Under the pieces are notes generated by a model that did not search any database, was not told the origin of the DNA, and saw only the letters and a list, made by a program, of their open reading frames with translations. The position numbers and the translations under genes are program-made. A DNA stretch of 64,000 bases from CAIYRG01 sp964446945 (GTDB lineage Bacteria > Pseudomonadota > Alphaproteobacteria > Micropepsales > Micropepsaceae), in the NCBI GenBank assembly GCA_964446945.1, contig CAYUQO010000002.1:124001-188000 (forward strand), given 5' to 3'. Each line of letters starts with the position of its first letter. Within the stretch, counting starts at the first letter, position 1. Below, piece by piece: positions 25,106-34,607 of the stretch.

Positions 25106-26668
25106 CTAAGAACGCGGCGGCGCCATCTCGCGGCGCAAAAACTCTTCCCGCAACCGGTCGCGCAGCACTTTCCCGCGGTCGCTCTTCGGCAATTCGGCCA
25201 GAAACAGAATCCGCTTTGGCCGTTTGGCCAGTGGCAGCCGGTCGGCACAGTAGCCAAGAATCGCCGATTCATCGTCGCGCGCGCCCGGCCGTAACACCGC
25301 GCAGGCAATCACCTCCTCGCCATAGATCGGGTCGGGAATCCCCAGCGACGCCGCATCCGACAGTGCCGGGTGCGCGAGCAGCACCGCATCCACTTCGACC
25401 GGTGACACATTGACCCCGCCACGAATGATAAGGTCCTTGGTGCGCCCGGTGATGCGGACGAAGCCATCATCGTCCATGGTCGCGAGATCGCCGCTTTTGA
25501 ACCGCCGGCCACGGACCGGCGCAATCGTTCCGTCATCCTGCAATACCCCGATCGACGACTGTGGCCCGCCGATGGTCACTTCTCCTTCGACATTTGCCGG
25601 ACATGGATTGCCGTTGCCATCGACAATCACGAATTCCTGGTGAATGGCCGGCGGACCAACCGTACCCATGCGCCGCTTGTAATGCGTGTTGCCGCAAATC
25701 CATCCCGCCTCCGACATGCCGTAGAGCTGCAACAGTCTGATGCCGTAGCGCTGCTCGAATTGCGCCCATTGTTCGGGCGCAAGCGGCGCCGAGCTGCAGC
25801 TCATCAGCCGCAATGTCGGTATGTCCGGGCGCTCCTCCCCGGGATGGTTGAGCAGCAGGTTGAGAACCGCAGGCACGCCCGCCGCGAAGGTGATGCGGTA
25901 ATCGCGAATCCAGTCGAAAAACCGGCTGTTGGAGAAGCGCCGCGCAATGTGCAGCGTGAGCCCGAGCTGCAGAAACGGAAGCAGGCTCAGGATTTGCGCC
26001 GAATTCCAGCCGAAGGAGCGATATTCGAGTGTGCGATCGTCCGCGGTCAGACCGAGCATGTCGATCGTGTCCAGTCCCTGCAGCCAGTAGCAGCCATGGT
26101 CATAGACAACGATTTTGGGGCGGTCCGTCGTGCCGGAGGTGCACACCATCCCGGCAACATCTTCCGGCGCATTGTGATCGCCGGACGCTTCGGTTACATG
26201 CGCCAGTGAGTAAAAATAATTTCCACAATCATCCTTGTTTGGCTGCCATCGTCCGAAGCGCACAACCGGCACAGCGCCGCCCTGAAATATCCGCGCATCC
26301 AGCTCGTCATGGATGAGAAGCAGCCTGGGTTTGACGAGATTGGCAATGAATGTGAGATGCGTTTCGTTCAGCTCGACGGTGATCGGGCATACAGTTGCGC
26401 CGATGCGCCAGATGCCGAGCCAGAGCAGCAGCTTTTCCAGCACCTCATTGGCAAGCAGCACCACCGTGTCGCCGCGCCGCACGCCGCGCTGACGCAGATC
26501 GGCTGAAATCGCAGCGGTGATCAGATCGAGCTGTTCGAATGTGATGCTGGTCTTCTGATCGATGTCGATAATCGCGGTGCGCTGTGGATCGCGGCTGCGA
26601 AACAATGCGAGCGATTCAGCGACGCTGCGGAAGGGAATCGCGAGCCGATGGCCGCCAAACGGATCCAT
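25106..26668 (-). CDS. AMP-forming acyl/aryl-CoA ligase
   Basis: The 520-residue protein is an ANL-superfamily adenylating enzyme: P-loop-like TSGTTDRPKIVVYDHG (a D replaces the usual G), YGMSEAGWICGN, SGDLATMDDDGFVRITGRTKDLIIRGGVNVSPVEVD, and the catalytic lysine of the C-terminal domain in LPKSDRGKVLRDRL. It begins directly after the stop of a UbiD decarboxylase, so the two share a transcript. Within this catabolic block it probably activates an aromatic, heteroaromatic or fatty acid as a CoA thioester; the substrate cannot be read from sequence. Confidence 0.9.
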   Translation of the reverse strand: MDPFGGHRLAIPFRSVAESLALFRSRDPQRTAIIDIDQKTSITFEQLDLITAAISADLRQRGVRRGDTVVLLANEVLEKLLLWLGIWRIGATVCPITVELNETHLTFIANLVKPRLLLIHDELDARIFQGGAVPVVRFGRWQPNKDDCGNYFYSLAHVTEASGDHNAPEDVAGMVCTSGTTDRPKIVVYDHGCYWLQGLDTIDMLGLTADDRTLEYRSFGWNSAQILSLLPFLQLGLTLHIARRFSNSRFFDWIRDYRITFAAGVPAVLNLLLNHPGEERPDIPTLRLMSCSSAPLAPEQWAQFEQRYGIRLLQLYGMSEAGWICGNTHYKRRMGTVGPPAIHQEFVIVDGNGNPCPANVEGEVTIGGPQSSIGVLQDDGTIAPVRGRRFKSGDLATMDDDGFVRITGRTKDLIIRGGVNVSPVEVDAVLLAHPALSDAASLGIPDPIYGEEVIACAVLRPGARDDESAILGYCADRLPLAKRPKRILFLAELPKSDRGKVLRDRLREEFLRREMAPPRS

Positions 26669-28267
26669 TTAATATCCCGTGCGGGACAACCACTCGGTCC
26701 AACCCTTCATCCGGTCCCGCACATTGGCGATCTGCTCTTTGCTGAAGAAATCCTCCAGCTTCACTTTCGCGACCGGATATTGCGGACGCATGAAATCCTT
26801 TTCGAAGCCGTATGGCACCGTAGCATCGATCCCCATGCCGCCTTCATAGCGCGTATTCGATGCGGTCCATTCCTTCTCGCCTGCTGTCATGCGTTCGGCC
26901 GGCATGAATGTCTGGCCACGCCCGCCCGGCGTCGGGTTCAGGATATCGGTGCGCGGATTGACGCGCGTTGTGATCGCCCACATCACGTCATCCATGCTGT
27001 AGATATTGGTGTCTTCACTGACCGCGATCACCACCCGCATGCCCTGCGACGTCGACAACAGCGCAGTCATGAAATTGCGCTGCCAGCCTTCTTCCAGCCG
27101 GTTGCGCTTTTTCACCTGGATAATCGCGCCGCCCCAATCGGTCATGCAGTAGGGGATGTTCACATCCTGAATGATCCCGGGCTGCATGCGATTGCAGAGT
27201 TCGAACATCGCCGCTTCACGGATAGACGTATCGATATTGTGCTCATCCAGCGTATGCGCGCCGAGCGCGTAAATGACCGGCTTCGACGCCGGGTCGCGCA
27301 TTGTCACTGCGGTGACATGGAAGGTCGGCGCCTTATAGGATTTGCCCATATAGCCGGCCCATTCGGGGTGGAAATGGTGCCGCCCCTGCACCTGGTCGGC
27401 TTCGGCTTCGGCGGTTTCAAATCTGGTGTCGCGCGGATCGACATAGCCTTCGAGCACGATCTCGGAGTCGGCAATCGCCATCGCGTCCACCGTGCGCGCC
27501 TTCACCAGACGCACGGGAAAACCCTGCACCGCGCCGGCAACACCCAATTCGTCGCAGCCATACGGCAGAATAACGTAATCGAAGGCACCGCCCGCCAGCA
27601 GCGTGCAGGCCGGCGGCACGCCAAAGCAGAATGTCAGCGGCACGCGCTCGCGCTTGCGATGCGCTTCGCCCAGCACCTGCCACATATGCGAGCCGGGGGA
27701 GACCTGGAACGTCCCGACATTGCCCCAACGGAAATTCATCCGGTTGTAGCCGACATCACTACCATCGCCGAAAGCTTTGCCGGTGAGACAGCGAATGCCG
27801 GAGCCGACGGTCAGCTCAGTTTCAAGATCGGTGTGACGGATCGGAACCAGATATTCATTGACGCTGGCCGGCCGCTCAATGATGACTTCCTGGCACGGCG
27901 CATCTCCTTGCGCGATTTCCTGGGGCGGTAAAGGGCGGTTCAGCGCGGCGGCGAGCCGCACCGTCCGGTCCCTGTCCGACTCCCAGCCGAACATCCGGTT
28001 CATCACCTCGATATTGCCGAACAGATTGGTCAGCAACCGGTGATTTGGCTTGCCCTTCACAGTGGAGAACAAGGCCGGACAGCCGCCATCCATCAGCTTC
28101 TGCAATCCGGTCAGCTCGAGATCGGGATTGATCTCGTGCTCGCTTTCGATGAGGTCGCCGCGGGTTTTCAGCCAGGCGAGCGTGCTGCGCAGGTCAGCGA
28201 GATGCGAGTCCGGTGCCGGCGCCTTCGGGCTTTCCGTTTTCGCCACGCGCACAGTACTTCGCTCCAT
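26669..28267 (-). CDS. UbiD family (prFMN-dependent) decarboxylase, copy 1
   Basis: The 532-residue protein belongs to the UbiD family of prenylated-FMN decarboxylases. It has the N-terminal LRSTLAWLKTRGDLIESEHEINPDLE, the cofactor region YNRMNFRWGNVGTFQVSPGSHMW, and the central RHHFHPEWAGYMGKSY, where family members place the acid/base glutamates. The start at 28267 follows GGGAGC; the longer frame runs into the divergent promoter region. It differs strongly from the second UbiD at 28397, so the two probably act on different substrates. No UbiX-type prenyltransferase gene is in the window. Confidence 0.92.
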   Translation of the reverse strand: MERSTVRVAKTESPKAPAPDSHLADLRSTLAWLKTRGDLIESEHEINPDLELTGLQKLMDGGCPALFSTVKGKPNHRLLTNLFGNIEVMNRMFGWESDRDRTVRLAAALNRPLPPQEIAQGDAPCQEVIIERPASVNEYLVPIRHTDLETELTVGSGIRCLTGKAFGDGSDVGYNRMNFRWGNVGTFQVSPGSHMWQVLGEAHRKRERVPLTFCFGVPPACTLLAGGAFDYVILPYGCDELGVAGAVQGFPVRLVKARTVDAMAIADSEIVLEGYVDPRDTRFETAEAEADQVQGRHHFHPEWAGYMGKSYKAPTFHVTAVTMRDPASKPVIYALGAHTLDEHNIDTSIREAAMFELCNRMQPGIIQDVNIPYCMTDWGGAIIQVKKRNRLEEGWQRNFMTALLSTSQGMRVVIAVSEDTNIYSMDDVMWAITTRVNPRTDILNPTPGGRGQTFMPAERMTAGEKEWTASNTRYEGGMGIDATVPYGFEKDFMRPQYPVAKVKLEDFFSKEQIANVRDRMKGWTEWLSRTGY

Positions 28268-28330
28268 TCGGGTGCTCCCGGACCTGTGAAAAACCGTTTG
28301 CCGCTCTGGGCTTGGGCCGTTGGCTATCAT

Positions 28331-28345
28331 ACAGGAAATTTCTGT
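28331..28345. promoter_or_regulatory. candidate operator between divergent UbiD operons
   Basis: The 15-mer ACAGGAAATTTCTGT is palindromic at six of seven positions and overlaps an extended -10-like TGTATGATAG on the minus strand. It sits in the 129-nt gap between the two divergent UbiD genes and could control both. No regulator gene is adjacent. Confidence 0.35.
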
Positions 28346-28396
28346 GAAAGCCCTTTGCCGCCATGCTAGGGAGACCTATTGCGATTGGAGTTGTGC

Positions 28397-29926
28397 ATGA
28401 CGGTCAAACGGGAGCCTGTCGCATTCGGCGATTTACGGGGCTGGATTGCGGCCCTGAAATCCGCGGGCGAGATCAGGGAAATCACCGCCGAAGTCGACTG
28501 GAATATCGAACTCGGCACCATCATGCGCCTGGCGCAAGGCCAGGGCGACGGACCGGCGCTGCTGTTCAGCAACATCAAAGACTATAACAAGCGCGACAGC
28601 CGCTGCGGCAAATTGTTCGGCTGCGGATTATCCAGTTACAACCGCGTTTCCATGATGATGGGAATGCCGGCCAATACCCATCCGCGCGAACTCGTGAAAT
28701 TGGGCCGCAGCGTATTGAACGAGCGCCTCCCGCCCAAAGTGGTGCCGACCGGCCCGGTGAAGCAGAACATCATCACCGGCAAGGACATCGACATTCAGCA
28801 ATTTCCGGTGCCGTTCTGGAATCGCGTCGATGGCGGCCGTTACATCCTGACCTATGCCGGCATCGTCACCAGGGATCCGGTGACCGGCATTCTGAATGTC
28901 GGGATTTACCGCGGTATGGTCGCGGGACCCGATGTGATCCCGATGCTGATGTGGCGAGCGCAGCATATTGGCCAGCATGTCACGGCGTGGCAGCAGCAGG
29001 GCGCGAAGGAAATGCCGATCGCCTGCGTCATCGGCTGGGAAGAGGCGCTGGGATTCTGCGCCGGTCAGCCGGTGCCCAAAGGCATCAGCGAATATGATGT
29101 GATGGGCGCAATCCGCGGCCAGCCGGTCGAACTGGTCAAATGCGAAACGTCTGACCTGCTGGTTCCAGCGAGTGCGGAAATCGTCATCGAAGGCATGCTC
29201 GGGCTGGAACCCTCCAGCTATGTCATGGAAGGCCCGTTCGCTGAATTTACCGGCTATGTTGCCGGCGATCGCGCGCCGAAGCCTGCCATCCGCGTCACCT
29301 GCATCACCCATCGCGACGATCCGATCATGCGCGGCTGCATCGAAGGCTCGCTTCCCGGCAGCTATTCGGAAAATGCGATCTGCAGCTCGATCATGCGGTC
29401 GGCAACGGCGTGGAATGTGCTCGACCGCGCCGGAGTGCCGGGCGTCACCGGCGTGTGGTGTCCGCCGGTCCAGGCCGGCATCAATGTCGTCGTCCAGATG
29501 CAGCAGAGCTATCGCGGCCAGGCCAAGCAGGCGGCCAACGCGCTGTGGGGCAGTTCGGCCGGCCACGTGCGCTACAAACATGTGACCGTGGTGGACGACG
29601 ATATCGACATCCACGATTACGCCGCGGTGGATTGGGCCATCGCCCACCGCGTCAATGCCGGTGAAAACGACATCGTCATCATGCCGGCGACCTTCGGCAT
29701 GGGACTTGATCCGTCCACCCGCCGGCGCGACCGCAACGCAGCTTTGTTTGGCACCGGCAAATGGAACCGTGTACTGATCGACGCGACCATGAATCTGGAT
29801 TACGATCCGGATCCTGATCTCGGCGGCGCCCGCTTCCCGCCAACCGTCTGGCCGGCCGATGCCGATCGCAACGCCGTCCTCAAGCGCTGGAGCGAATTCG
29901 GCCTCTCCCCACCGAAACGGAGCTAA
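28397..29926 (+). CDS. UbiD family (prFMN-dependent) decarboxylase, copy 2
   Basis: The 509-residue product has the N-terminal FGDLRGWIAALKSAGEIREITAEVDW, the prFMN-binding DPVTGILNVGIYRGMV with the conserved Arg, and EPSSYVMEGPFAEFTGYVAGDR, the canonical UbiD glutamate motif. Characterised relatives decarboxylate or carboxylate phenolic, pyrrole, furan and indole acids. MTVKREP at 28397 is the preferred start. It leads the plus-strand series UbiD - Mo hydroxylase - cupin - amidohydrolase - hydrolase - MFS, which suggests catabolism of an aromatic or heteroaromatic acid. Confidence 0.93.
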   Translation: MTVKREPVAFGDLRGWIAALKSAGEIREITAEVDWNIELGTIMRLAQGQGDGPALLFSNIKDYNKRDSRCGKLFGCGLSSYNRVSMMMGMPANTHPRELVKLGRSVLNERLPPKVVPTGPVKQNIITGKDIDIQQFPVPFWNRVDGGRYILTYAGIVTRDPVTGILNVGIYRGMVAGPDVIPMLMWRAQHIGQHVTAWQQQGAKEMPIACVIGWEEALGFCAGQPVPKGISEYDVMGAIRGQPVELVKCETSDLLVPASAEIVIEGMLGLEPSSYVMEGPFAEFTGYVAGDRAPKPAIRVTCITHRDDPIMRGCIEGSLPGSYSENAICSSIMRSATAWNVLDRAGVPGVTGVWCPPVQAGINVVVQMQQSYRGQAKQAANALWGSSAGHVRYKHVTVVDDDIDIHDYAAVDWAIAHRVNAGENDIVIMPATFGMGLDPSTRRRDRNAALFGTGKWNRVLIDATMNLDYDPDPDLGGARFPPTVWPADADRNAVLKRWSEFGLSPPKRS

Positions 29927-29952
29927 CTCAGTGCGCCTCCGCCCCTCGGTTT

Positions 29953-30022
29953 CACCTTCCCCCCTTGCGGGGGAAGGTGGCCGCGCCGCGCCAATGCGCG
30001 GCAATGGCGGCCGGAAGGGGGG
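29953..30022. repeat. two-hairpin GC-rich repeat
   Basis: CTTCCCCCCTTGCGGGGGAAG forms hairpin 1 (CTTCCCCC/GGGGGAAG arms), followed by GGCCGC...GCGGCC enclosing GCCGCGC/GCGCGGC, and a GGAAGGGGGG tail. The same plan with different stems occurs at 40973. Confidence 0.75.
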
Positions 30023-30043
30023 TTGTGGGATAGGGGCCCTGAA

Positions 30044-32452
30044 ATGACCCTCCTCGGCAAACCGATAAAACGCAAAGAAGACTTTGCGCTGCTGACCGGA
30101 AGAGGCCGCTTCACCGATGACATTCCGGTCGCCGCGGGAACCCTGGCCGCGCATGTCATCCGCTCACCGCACGCGCATGCGCTAATCACGAAGGTCGATA
30201 AATCGCAGGCTCTCGCGCTTCCCGGCGTTCACTGCGTGATCGACGGCGCCGAAATAAAACGGATTTCCGATCCGTTTCTCGTCGCGATCAAAGAACCCGT
30301 CACGCAATGGGCGCTCGCGACCGATCGCGTGCGCTATTTCGGCGAACCTGTCGCTGTCGTTCTCGCAACCGACCGCTATCGCGCCGAAGATGCGGCGGCT
30401 CTTGTCGATATCGAATATGAGCCGCTGCCCGCCGTGATCGACCCGCTTGCGGCGCGGGATGCAAACGCACCGCGACTGCATGACGGAGTTGCCGGCAATG
30501 AGATCGGGCCGCGCAACTTCGTCTATGGCGAACCCGATCGCGCATTCGCGGAAGCCGACAGAATCGTCAAACTGACCACCTCCTATCCGCGCAATTCGTT
30601 CACGCCACTCGAATGTTTCGTGGTGGCCGCCGAATATCGCGCCGGCGACGGCAGCTATGACGTGCTGTCGAATTTCCAGGGGCCGTTCAGCGCCCATCCC
30701 GTGATGGCGCGGTCCTTGCGCATTCCGGGCAACAAATTGCGCCTGCGTACACCGGCCGACAGTGGCGGCAGCTTCGGGATCAAACTCTCGGTCTTCCCCT
30801 ATATCGTGCTGATGGCGCTGGCCTCGCGCATCGCCGGAAAGCCGGTGAAATGGGTCGAGGATCGCCTCGAACATCTGACCGCCGCCAGTTCGGGGCCGAA
30901 CCGCATCACCATCGCCGAAGCCGCGGTAACGCGCGACGGACGGGTCCTCGCGCTTCGGCTCGAACAGATCGAAGACTATGGCGCCTATTTGCGCGCGCCG
31001 ATGCCGGGGCCGCTCTATCGCATGCACGGCGCCAGCACCGGCGCCTATCACATTCCCAATCTTTCCATCACCAATCGCATCGTGTTGACCAACAAGGCGC
31101 CCGCCGCGCTGATCCGCGGTTTTGGCGGACCGCAGCTTTACCTGGCACTCGAACGGCTGATGCAGCGCATTGCCGAGGAGCTGCAGCTCGATCCGCTGGA
31201 AGTCATCCGGCGCAATCTGATTCCGCCCAAGGCTTTCCCTTACCGCGCGGCGGCGGGCGCGCTTTACGATTCCGGCGATTACCGCCGCGCCGTGGACATC
31301 GCCATCAGCGACGGCCGGCTGGAGGAATTGCAACAACGCCGCGACGCGGCCCGTGCAGCCGGCCGCCGCTATGGCATCGGATATGCCGCCGTGGTCGAGC
31401 CCGGAATGTCGAATATGGGCTATCTCTCGACCTTGTTGACGCCCGCGGCGCGCGAAAGAGCGGGACCGAAAAACGGCGCCATCTCCATGGCCACCATCAA
31501 TGTCGATCCGCTCGGCGCCGTCTCCGTCACCGCCGATGTGCCGGTGCAGGGACAGGGCCACGAAACCGCGATTTCGCAAATCGTCGCCGAACAGCTCGGC
31601 CTCGATCCCGACGACATTTCGGTGAATCTCGAAATCGATACCGCGAAAGACCAATGGTCGATTGCCAGCGGCAATTATTCCTGCCGCTTCACGCCGGGCG
31701 CCGCGGTTGCGGTGCATGTCGCAGCCCAGCGAATCCGCGACAAGCTCGCTCGCATCGCGGCGAAACAGCTCAATGTCCTCAGCAACGACATTGAATTCGC
31801 CGACGGCAAAGTGCGCAGCCGCAGCAATCCGGACAACGCGCTGTCTTTCGGCCGCGCCGCCGGAACCGCGCATTGGTCGCCGGGCATGTTGCCCGACGGC
31901 ATGGACGGCGGTTTGCGCGAAACCGCAGTCTGGAATCCGCCCGAACTTCAACCGCCGGATGATTCCGACCGGATCAACACCTCACTCACCTATGGTTTCA
32001 TTTTCGACATGTGCGGCGTCGAGATCGATCCGGTCATCGGCGCGGTGCATGTCGACCGCTATTATTCCATGCATGATGCGGGCAGACTGCTGAATCCGAT
32101 GCTCGCCGAAGGGCAAATCCGCGGCGCTTTTGTCCAGGGACTTGCCAGTGCGCTCTATGAAGAGTTCATCTACGACCAGAATGGTAACTTCCAGTCCGCC
32201 AATTTTGCCGATTACCTCGTGCCGACCGCCTGCGAAATTCCGCCCATGACGACAATGCATATCGAGACACCCTCGCCTTTCACGCCGCTCGGCGCCAAGG
32301 GACTGGCCGAAGGAAATTGCATGAGCGTGCCCGCCTGCATCGCCAACGCGATTGCCGATGCGCTCGGCACCAGCGACATCCGCCTGCCGGCGACCCCGCC
32401 GAGAATTCTTGAATCCATCAGCCGAAATCCAACAGGGAAGGAACCCGGATGA
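30044..32452 (+). CDS. xanthine dehydrogenase family Mo-binding subunit, orphan
   Basis: The 802-residue protein is the molybdopterin large subunit of the xanthine oxidase family: hammerhead domain GKPIKRKEDFALLTGRGRFTDDI, two Mo-pterin domains with TPADSGGSFGIKLSVFPY, IRGFGGPQLYLALERLM and DVPVQGQGHETAISQIVAEQLG, and the catalytic-glutamate region PLGAKGLAEGNC. Such enzymes hydroxylate N-heterocycles, aldehydes or aromatic thioesters using water. The FAD and 2Fe-2S subunits normally encoded alongside are absent here. The TGA overlaps the cupin ATG. Start 30044 follows the 29953 repeat directly. Confidence 0.92.
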   Translation: MTLLGKPIKRKEDFALLTGRGRFTDDIPVAAGTLAAHVIRSPHAHALITKVDKSQALALPGVHCVIDGAEIKRISDPFLVAIKEPVTQWALATDRVRYFGEPVAVVLATDRYRAEDAAALVDIEYEPLPAVIDPLAARDANAPRLHDGVAGNEIGPRNFVYGEPDRAFAEADRIVKLTTSYPRNSFTPLECFVVAAEYRAGDGSYDVLSNFQGPFSAHPVMARSLRIPGNKLRLRTPADSGGSFGIKLSVFPYIVLMALASRIAGKPVKWVEDRLEHLTAASSGPNRITIAEAAVTRDGRVLALRLEQIEDYGAYLRAPMPGPLYRMHGASTGAYHIPNLSITNRIVLTNKAPAALIRGFGGPQLYLALERLMQRIAEELQLDPLEVIRRNLIPPKAFPYRAAAGALYDSGDYRRAVDIAISDGRLEELQQRRDAARAAGRRYGIGYAAVVEPGMSNMGYLSTLLTPAARERAGPKNGAISMATINVDPLGAVSVTADVPVQGQGHETAISQIVAEQLGLDPDDISVNLEIDTAKDQWSIASGNYSCRFTPGAAVAVHVAAQRIRDKLARIAAKQLNVLSNDIEFADGKVRSRSNPDNALSFGRAAGTAHWSPGMLPDGMDGGLRETAVWNPPELQPPDDSDRINTSLTYGFIFDMCGVEIDPVIGAVHVDRYYSMHDAGRLLNPMLAEGQIRGAFVQGLASALYEEFIYDQNGNFQSANFADYLVPTACEIPPMTTMHIETPSPFTPLGAKGLAEGNCMSVPACIANAIADALGTSDIRLPATPPRILESISRNPTGKEPG

Positions 32453-32913
32453 CCACGCAGAAATATCGCGAACTCGTCACCATCAACGGCAAGAATGTCG
32501 TGCTGCTGCATGACGAACCGCCGGTCAATAATGCCGGCGTATCCGAGAACGCCGATCTGTTCCGGATGCTGAATATTTTCGACAAGAAGTTCCAGCCGAG
32601 CAATTACAACAAGGCCGACGGCTCGCCCTTGCGCATCTATGACGCGAAAACCGTCAAGGTCGATCTTTCCAAGCGCAGCAAGGAAGACATGGGCTTCTGG
32701 CACCGCAATATCGACTTCCACGAGATCATCATCTGCGTCAAAGGCGCGCTGCGCTGGGAAACCGAGATGGGCGTGCGCACCATGCGCGAAGGCGACATGA
32801 TGTTCATTCCCAAGGGTATCGGCCACCGTTCCATGCTGTGCGAAGAATCGGCGCCTGAGAATGTCCTGGTCGAACTCAAGATCGCCGATGAATGCAACTA
32901 TGTCGGCGGCTAA
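32449..32913 (+). CDS. small cupin-fold protein, possible dioxygenase
   Basis: A 154-residue single-domain cupin. Metal-ligand motif 1 is spread over FWHRNIDFHEIIICVKGALRWE and motif 2 over GDMMFIPKGIGHRS, so a mononuclear iron or zinc site with His/His/Glu/His is likely. The size resembles 3-hydroxyanthranilate-type extradiol cupins, but I cannot assign it to that family. The ATG overlaps the stop of the Mo hydroxylase gene, which suggests that both act in one pathway: hydroxylation followed by ring cleavage, or a regulatory/isomerase role. Confidence 0.8.
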   Translation: MTTQKYRELVTINGKNVVLLHDEPPVNNAGVSENADLFRMLNIFDKKFQPSNYNKADGSPLRIYDAKTVKVDLSKRSKEDMGFWHRNIDFHEIIICVKGALRWETEMGVRTMREGDMMFIPKGIGHRSMLCEESAPENVLVELKIADECNYVGG

Positions 32914-32933
32914 CCGATTGCACCGCTCGCCTT

Positions 32934-33007
32934 CCTCTCCCCTTGAGGGAGAGGGCGGCGCGCCCGCGCGTAAGCACTACGCGCGTACTGGCGCGCCGGG
33001 TGAGGGG
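32934..33007. repeat. two-hairpin GC-rich repeat, same plan as 8539
   Basis: Hairpin 1 is CTCTCCCCTTGAGGGAGAG; GGCGCGCC...GGCGCGCC encloses CGCGCGTA/TACGCGCG; the tail is GGTGAGGGG. Only the stems differ from the copy at 8539. Confidence 0.8.
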
Positions 33008-33040
33008 TGAGTAGGTCGACCAAGAACCTCCGCAGAACCC

Positions 33041-34441
33041 ATGCCTGACTCACCCACCCAATTCGACCTGCTGCTGCGCAATATCGGCTGGCTGATCACC
33101 GTCGACAAAACCCGCCGCATCATCCGCGATGCCTCCATTGGCGTGAAAGACGGACGCATCGCATTCGTCGGCAAATCCGCCGCCGCAGCGCAGGCCAAAA
33201 CCACCATCGACTGCACCGGCATGGTGGCAACACCCGGTTTCATCGACGCGCATCTGCATTCCTCATTCCATCTGTCGCGCGGCCTCGCCGACGAAGCCAA
33301 TGCGCAGAGCTTTCTGTTCGACCGCATGTATCCTTACGAAGCGGCTCTGGAAGCCGACGACGTGCATGTATCGGCGCAATTCGCGGCATCCGAATTGCTG
33401 CGCCACGGCGTGACCTGCTTTATCGATCCCGGCAATTATCACCCGCAAGCTTCGGTCGATGGCGCGCTCTCCACCGGTATCCGGATGCTGGTGTCGCGCT
33501 CGTCCTTCGACCTGACCAAATCCGTGCTCGGGATTCTTCCCGAGCGGATGATAGAGAACACCGATGTCGCGCTTGCCCGCGCCGAAGAAGTGCTCGCGCG
33601 CTACGGCAACACCGGCAATCCGCGGCTCGCGGCGACGGCGTCCTTCCGCGGGTTGAACAATGCTTCGGACAAACTCATCCTCGGGCTGAAGGAACTTGCG
33701 ACGAAATACAAAACCCTGCTGCAGACCCATGCCTGCTTCAGCTATTCGACGCATGATTCCAGCGTGTCGCGCTTTGGCATGGGCGAAATCGAGCGGCTGG
33801 AAAAGCTCGGCGTCATCGACGAGAACATGCTGATCGTGCATTCCGGCTGGCTCGAACCGCAGGAAGTCGCCATTCTCGCGCACCGCAAACCGTCACTGGT
33901 CTGCGCCCCCAGCTCCAGCCTGCACAATGGCTATGGCAATTTCATCATGGGCAAGCTGCCGGAATTGATGGCGCTCGGCGTCAATGTCGCGCTCGGTTCC
34001 GATCATGCCAGCTCAGGCATCGTCGATATCGTCCAGGAAATGCGGTTGGCCTGCTGCGGCTATAAGGAGGCGCGCGCCAATCCGCGCGTGATGCCGCCGG
34101 AACATGCGCTCGAAATGGCCACCATCAATGGCGCCAGGCCGACACCGTGGCGCGACCGCATCGGCAGCATCGAAACCGGCAGGGACGCCGATATCGTGCT
34201 GTTCGATACCAGCCGCCCGGAATGGCAGCCGCTGATCAATCCCGTCGCCAATCTGGTCTATGCCGCAACCGGCGACTCTGTCCGGCATGTGTTTGTCGCC
34301 GGCGAGCAGGTGGTGAAGGATGGCCGCTGCACCCGCATCGACGAGCGCGAGCTGCATCAGCAGATACCGCGCACGGTCGCGCGCTTCTCGCAGCATCTGC
34401 GCATGAACGATATCGTCCAACTCCGCTGGCCAGTGGAATGA
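33041..34441 (+). CDS. amidohydrolase superfamily deaminase/hydrolase
   Basis: The 466-residue protein belongs to the ATZ/TRZ-type amidohydrolases that deaminate or dechlorinate N-heterocycles. It has the metal-binding HLHSSFHLSRG near residue 70, QTHACFSYSTHDS, VHSGWLEPQEVAILA, and GSDHASSGIVDIVQEM with the catalytic aspartate; the C-terminus closes the small beta-sandwich (GRDADIVLFDTSRPEWQPL). Guanine deaminase and hydroxyatrazine hydrolase are close in architecture. In this block it may remove an amino group from a ring intermediate; the exact substrate is unknown. Confidence 0.9.
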   Translation: MPDSPTQFDLLLRNIGWLITVDKTRRIIRDASIGVKDGRIAFVGKSAAAAQAKTTIDCTGMVATPGFIDAHLHSSFHLSRGLADEANAQSFLFDRMYPYEAALEADDVHVSAQFAASELLRHGVTCFIDPGNYHPQASVDGALSTGIRMLVSRSSFDLTKSVLGILPERMIENTDVALARAEEVLARYGNTGNPRLAATASFRGLNNASDKLILGLKELATKYKTLLQTHACFSYSTHDSSVSRFGMGEIERLEKLGVIDENMLIVHSGWLEPQEVAILAHRKPSLVCAPSSSLHNGYGNFIMGKLPELMALGVNVALGSDHASSGIVDIVQEMRLACCGYKEARANPRVMPPEHALEMATINGARPTPWRDRIGSIETGRDADIVLFDTSRPEWQPLINPVANLVYAATGDSVRHVFVAGEQVVKDGRCTRIDERELHQQIPRTVARFSQHLRMNDIVQLRWPVE

Positions 34442-34469
34442 TGAACGCGCATTCACATTTTTTCCGCGT

Positions 34470-34588
34470 CCCCCTTGAGGGGAGGCACGCACTTTGCGGT
34501 TCGCAAAGTGCGGGTGGGGGACACTTTCGCGATTGCCCCCACCCGAAATTTGCTGCGCAAATTTCGACCTCCCCGCAAGGTGGAGGTG
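34470..34588. repeat. inverted doublet of GC-rich repeat units (type shared with 60527)
   Basis: Two inverted units meet at the stem GGGTGGGGG/CCCCCACCC. The left unit carries hairpin GCACTTTGCG/CGCAAAGTGC, the right one GAAATTTGC/GCAAATTTC; the ends are CCCCCTTGAGGGGAGG and CCTCCCCGCAAGGTGGAGG. The copy at 60527 is nearly identical. Confidence 0.85.
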
Positions 34589-34607
34589 ATTTGCTAGTTT
34601 CGGCGAA

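Noticed and set aside
28628..30154. 508-codon minus-strand frame opposite UbiD 2
   Set aside because: Histidine- and arginine-rich shadow of a GC-rich gene; no domain is visible and it crosses the 29953 repeat.
30182..31951. 589-codon minus-strand frame opposite the Mo hydroxylase gene
   Set aside because: Composition of an antisense shadow; the plus strand has intact molybdenum-enzyme motifs.
34470..34588. CRISPR-like repeat-spacer structure
   Set aside because: The repeated parts are inverted hairpins, not direct repeats with unique spacers, and no cas gene is present.
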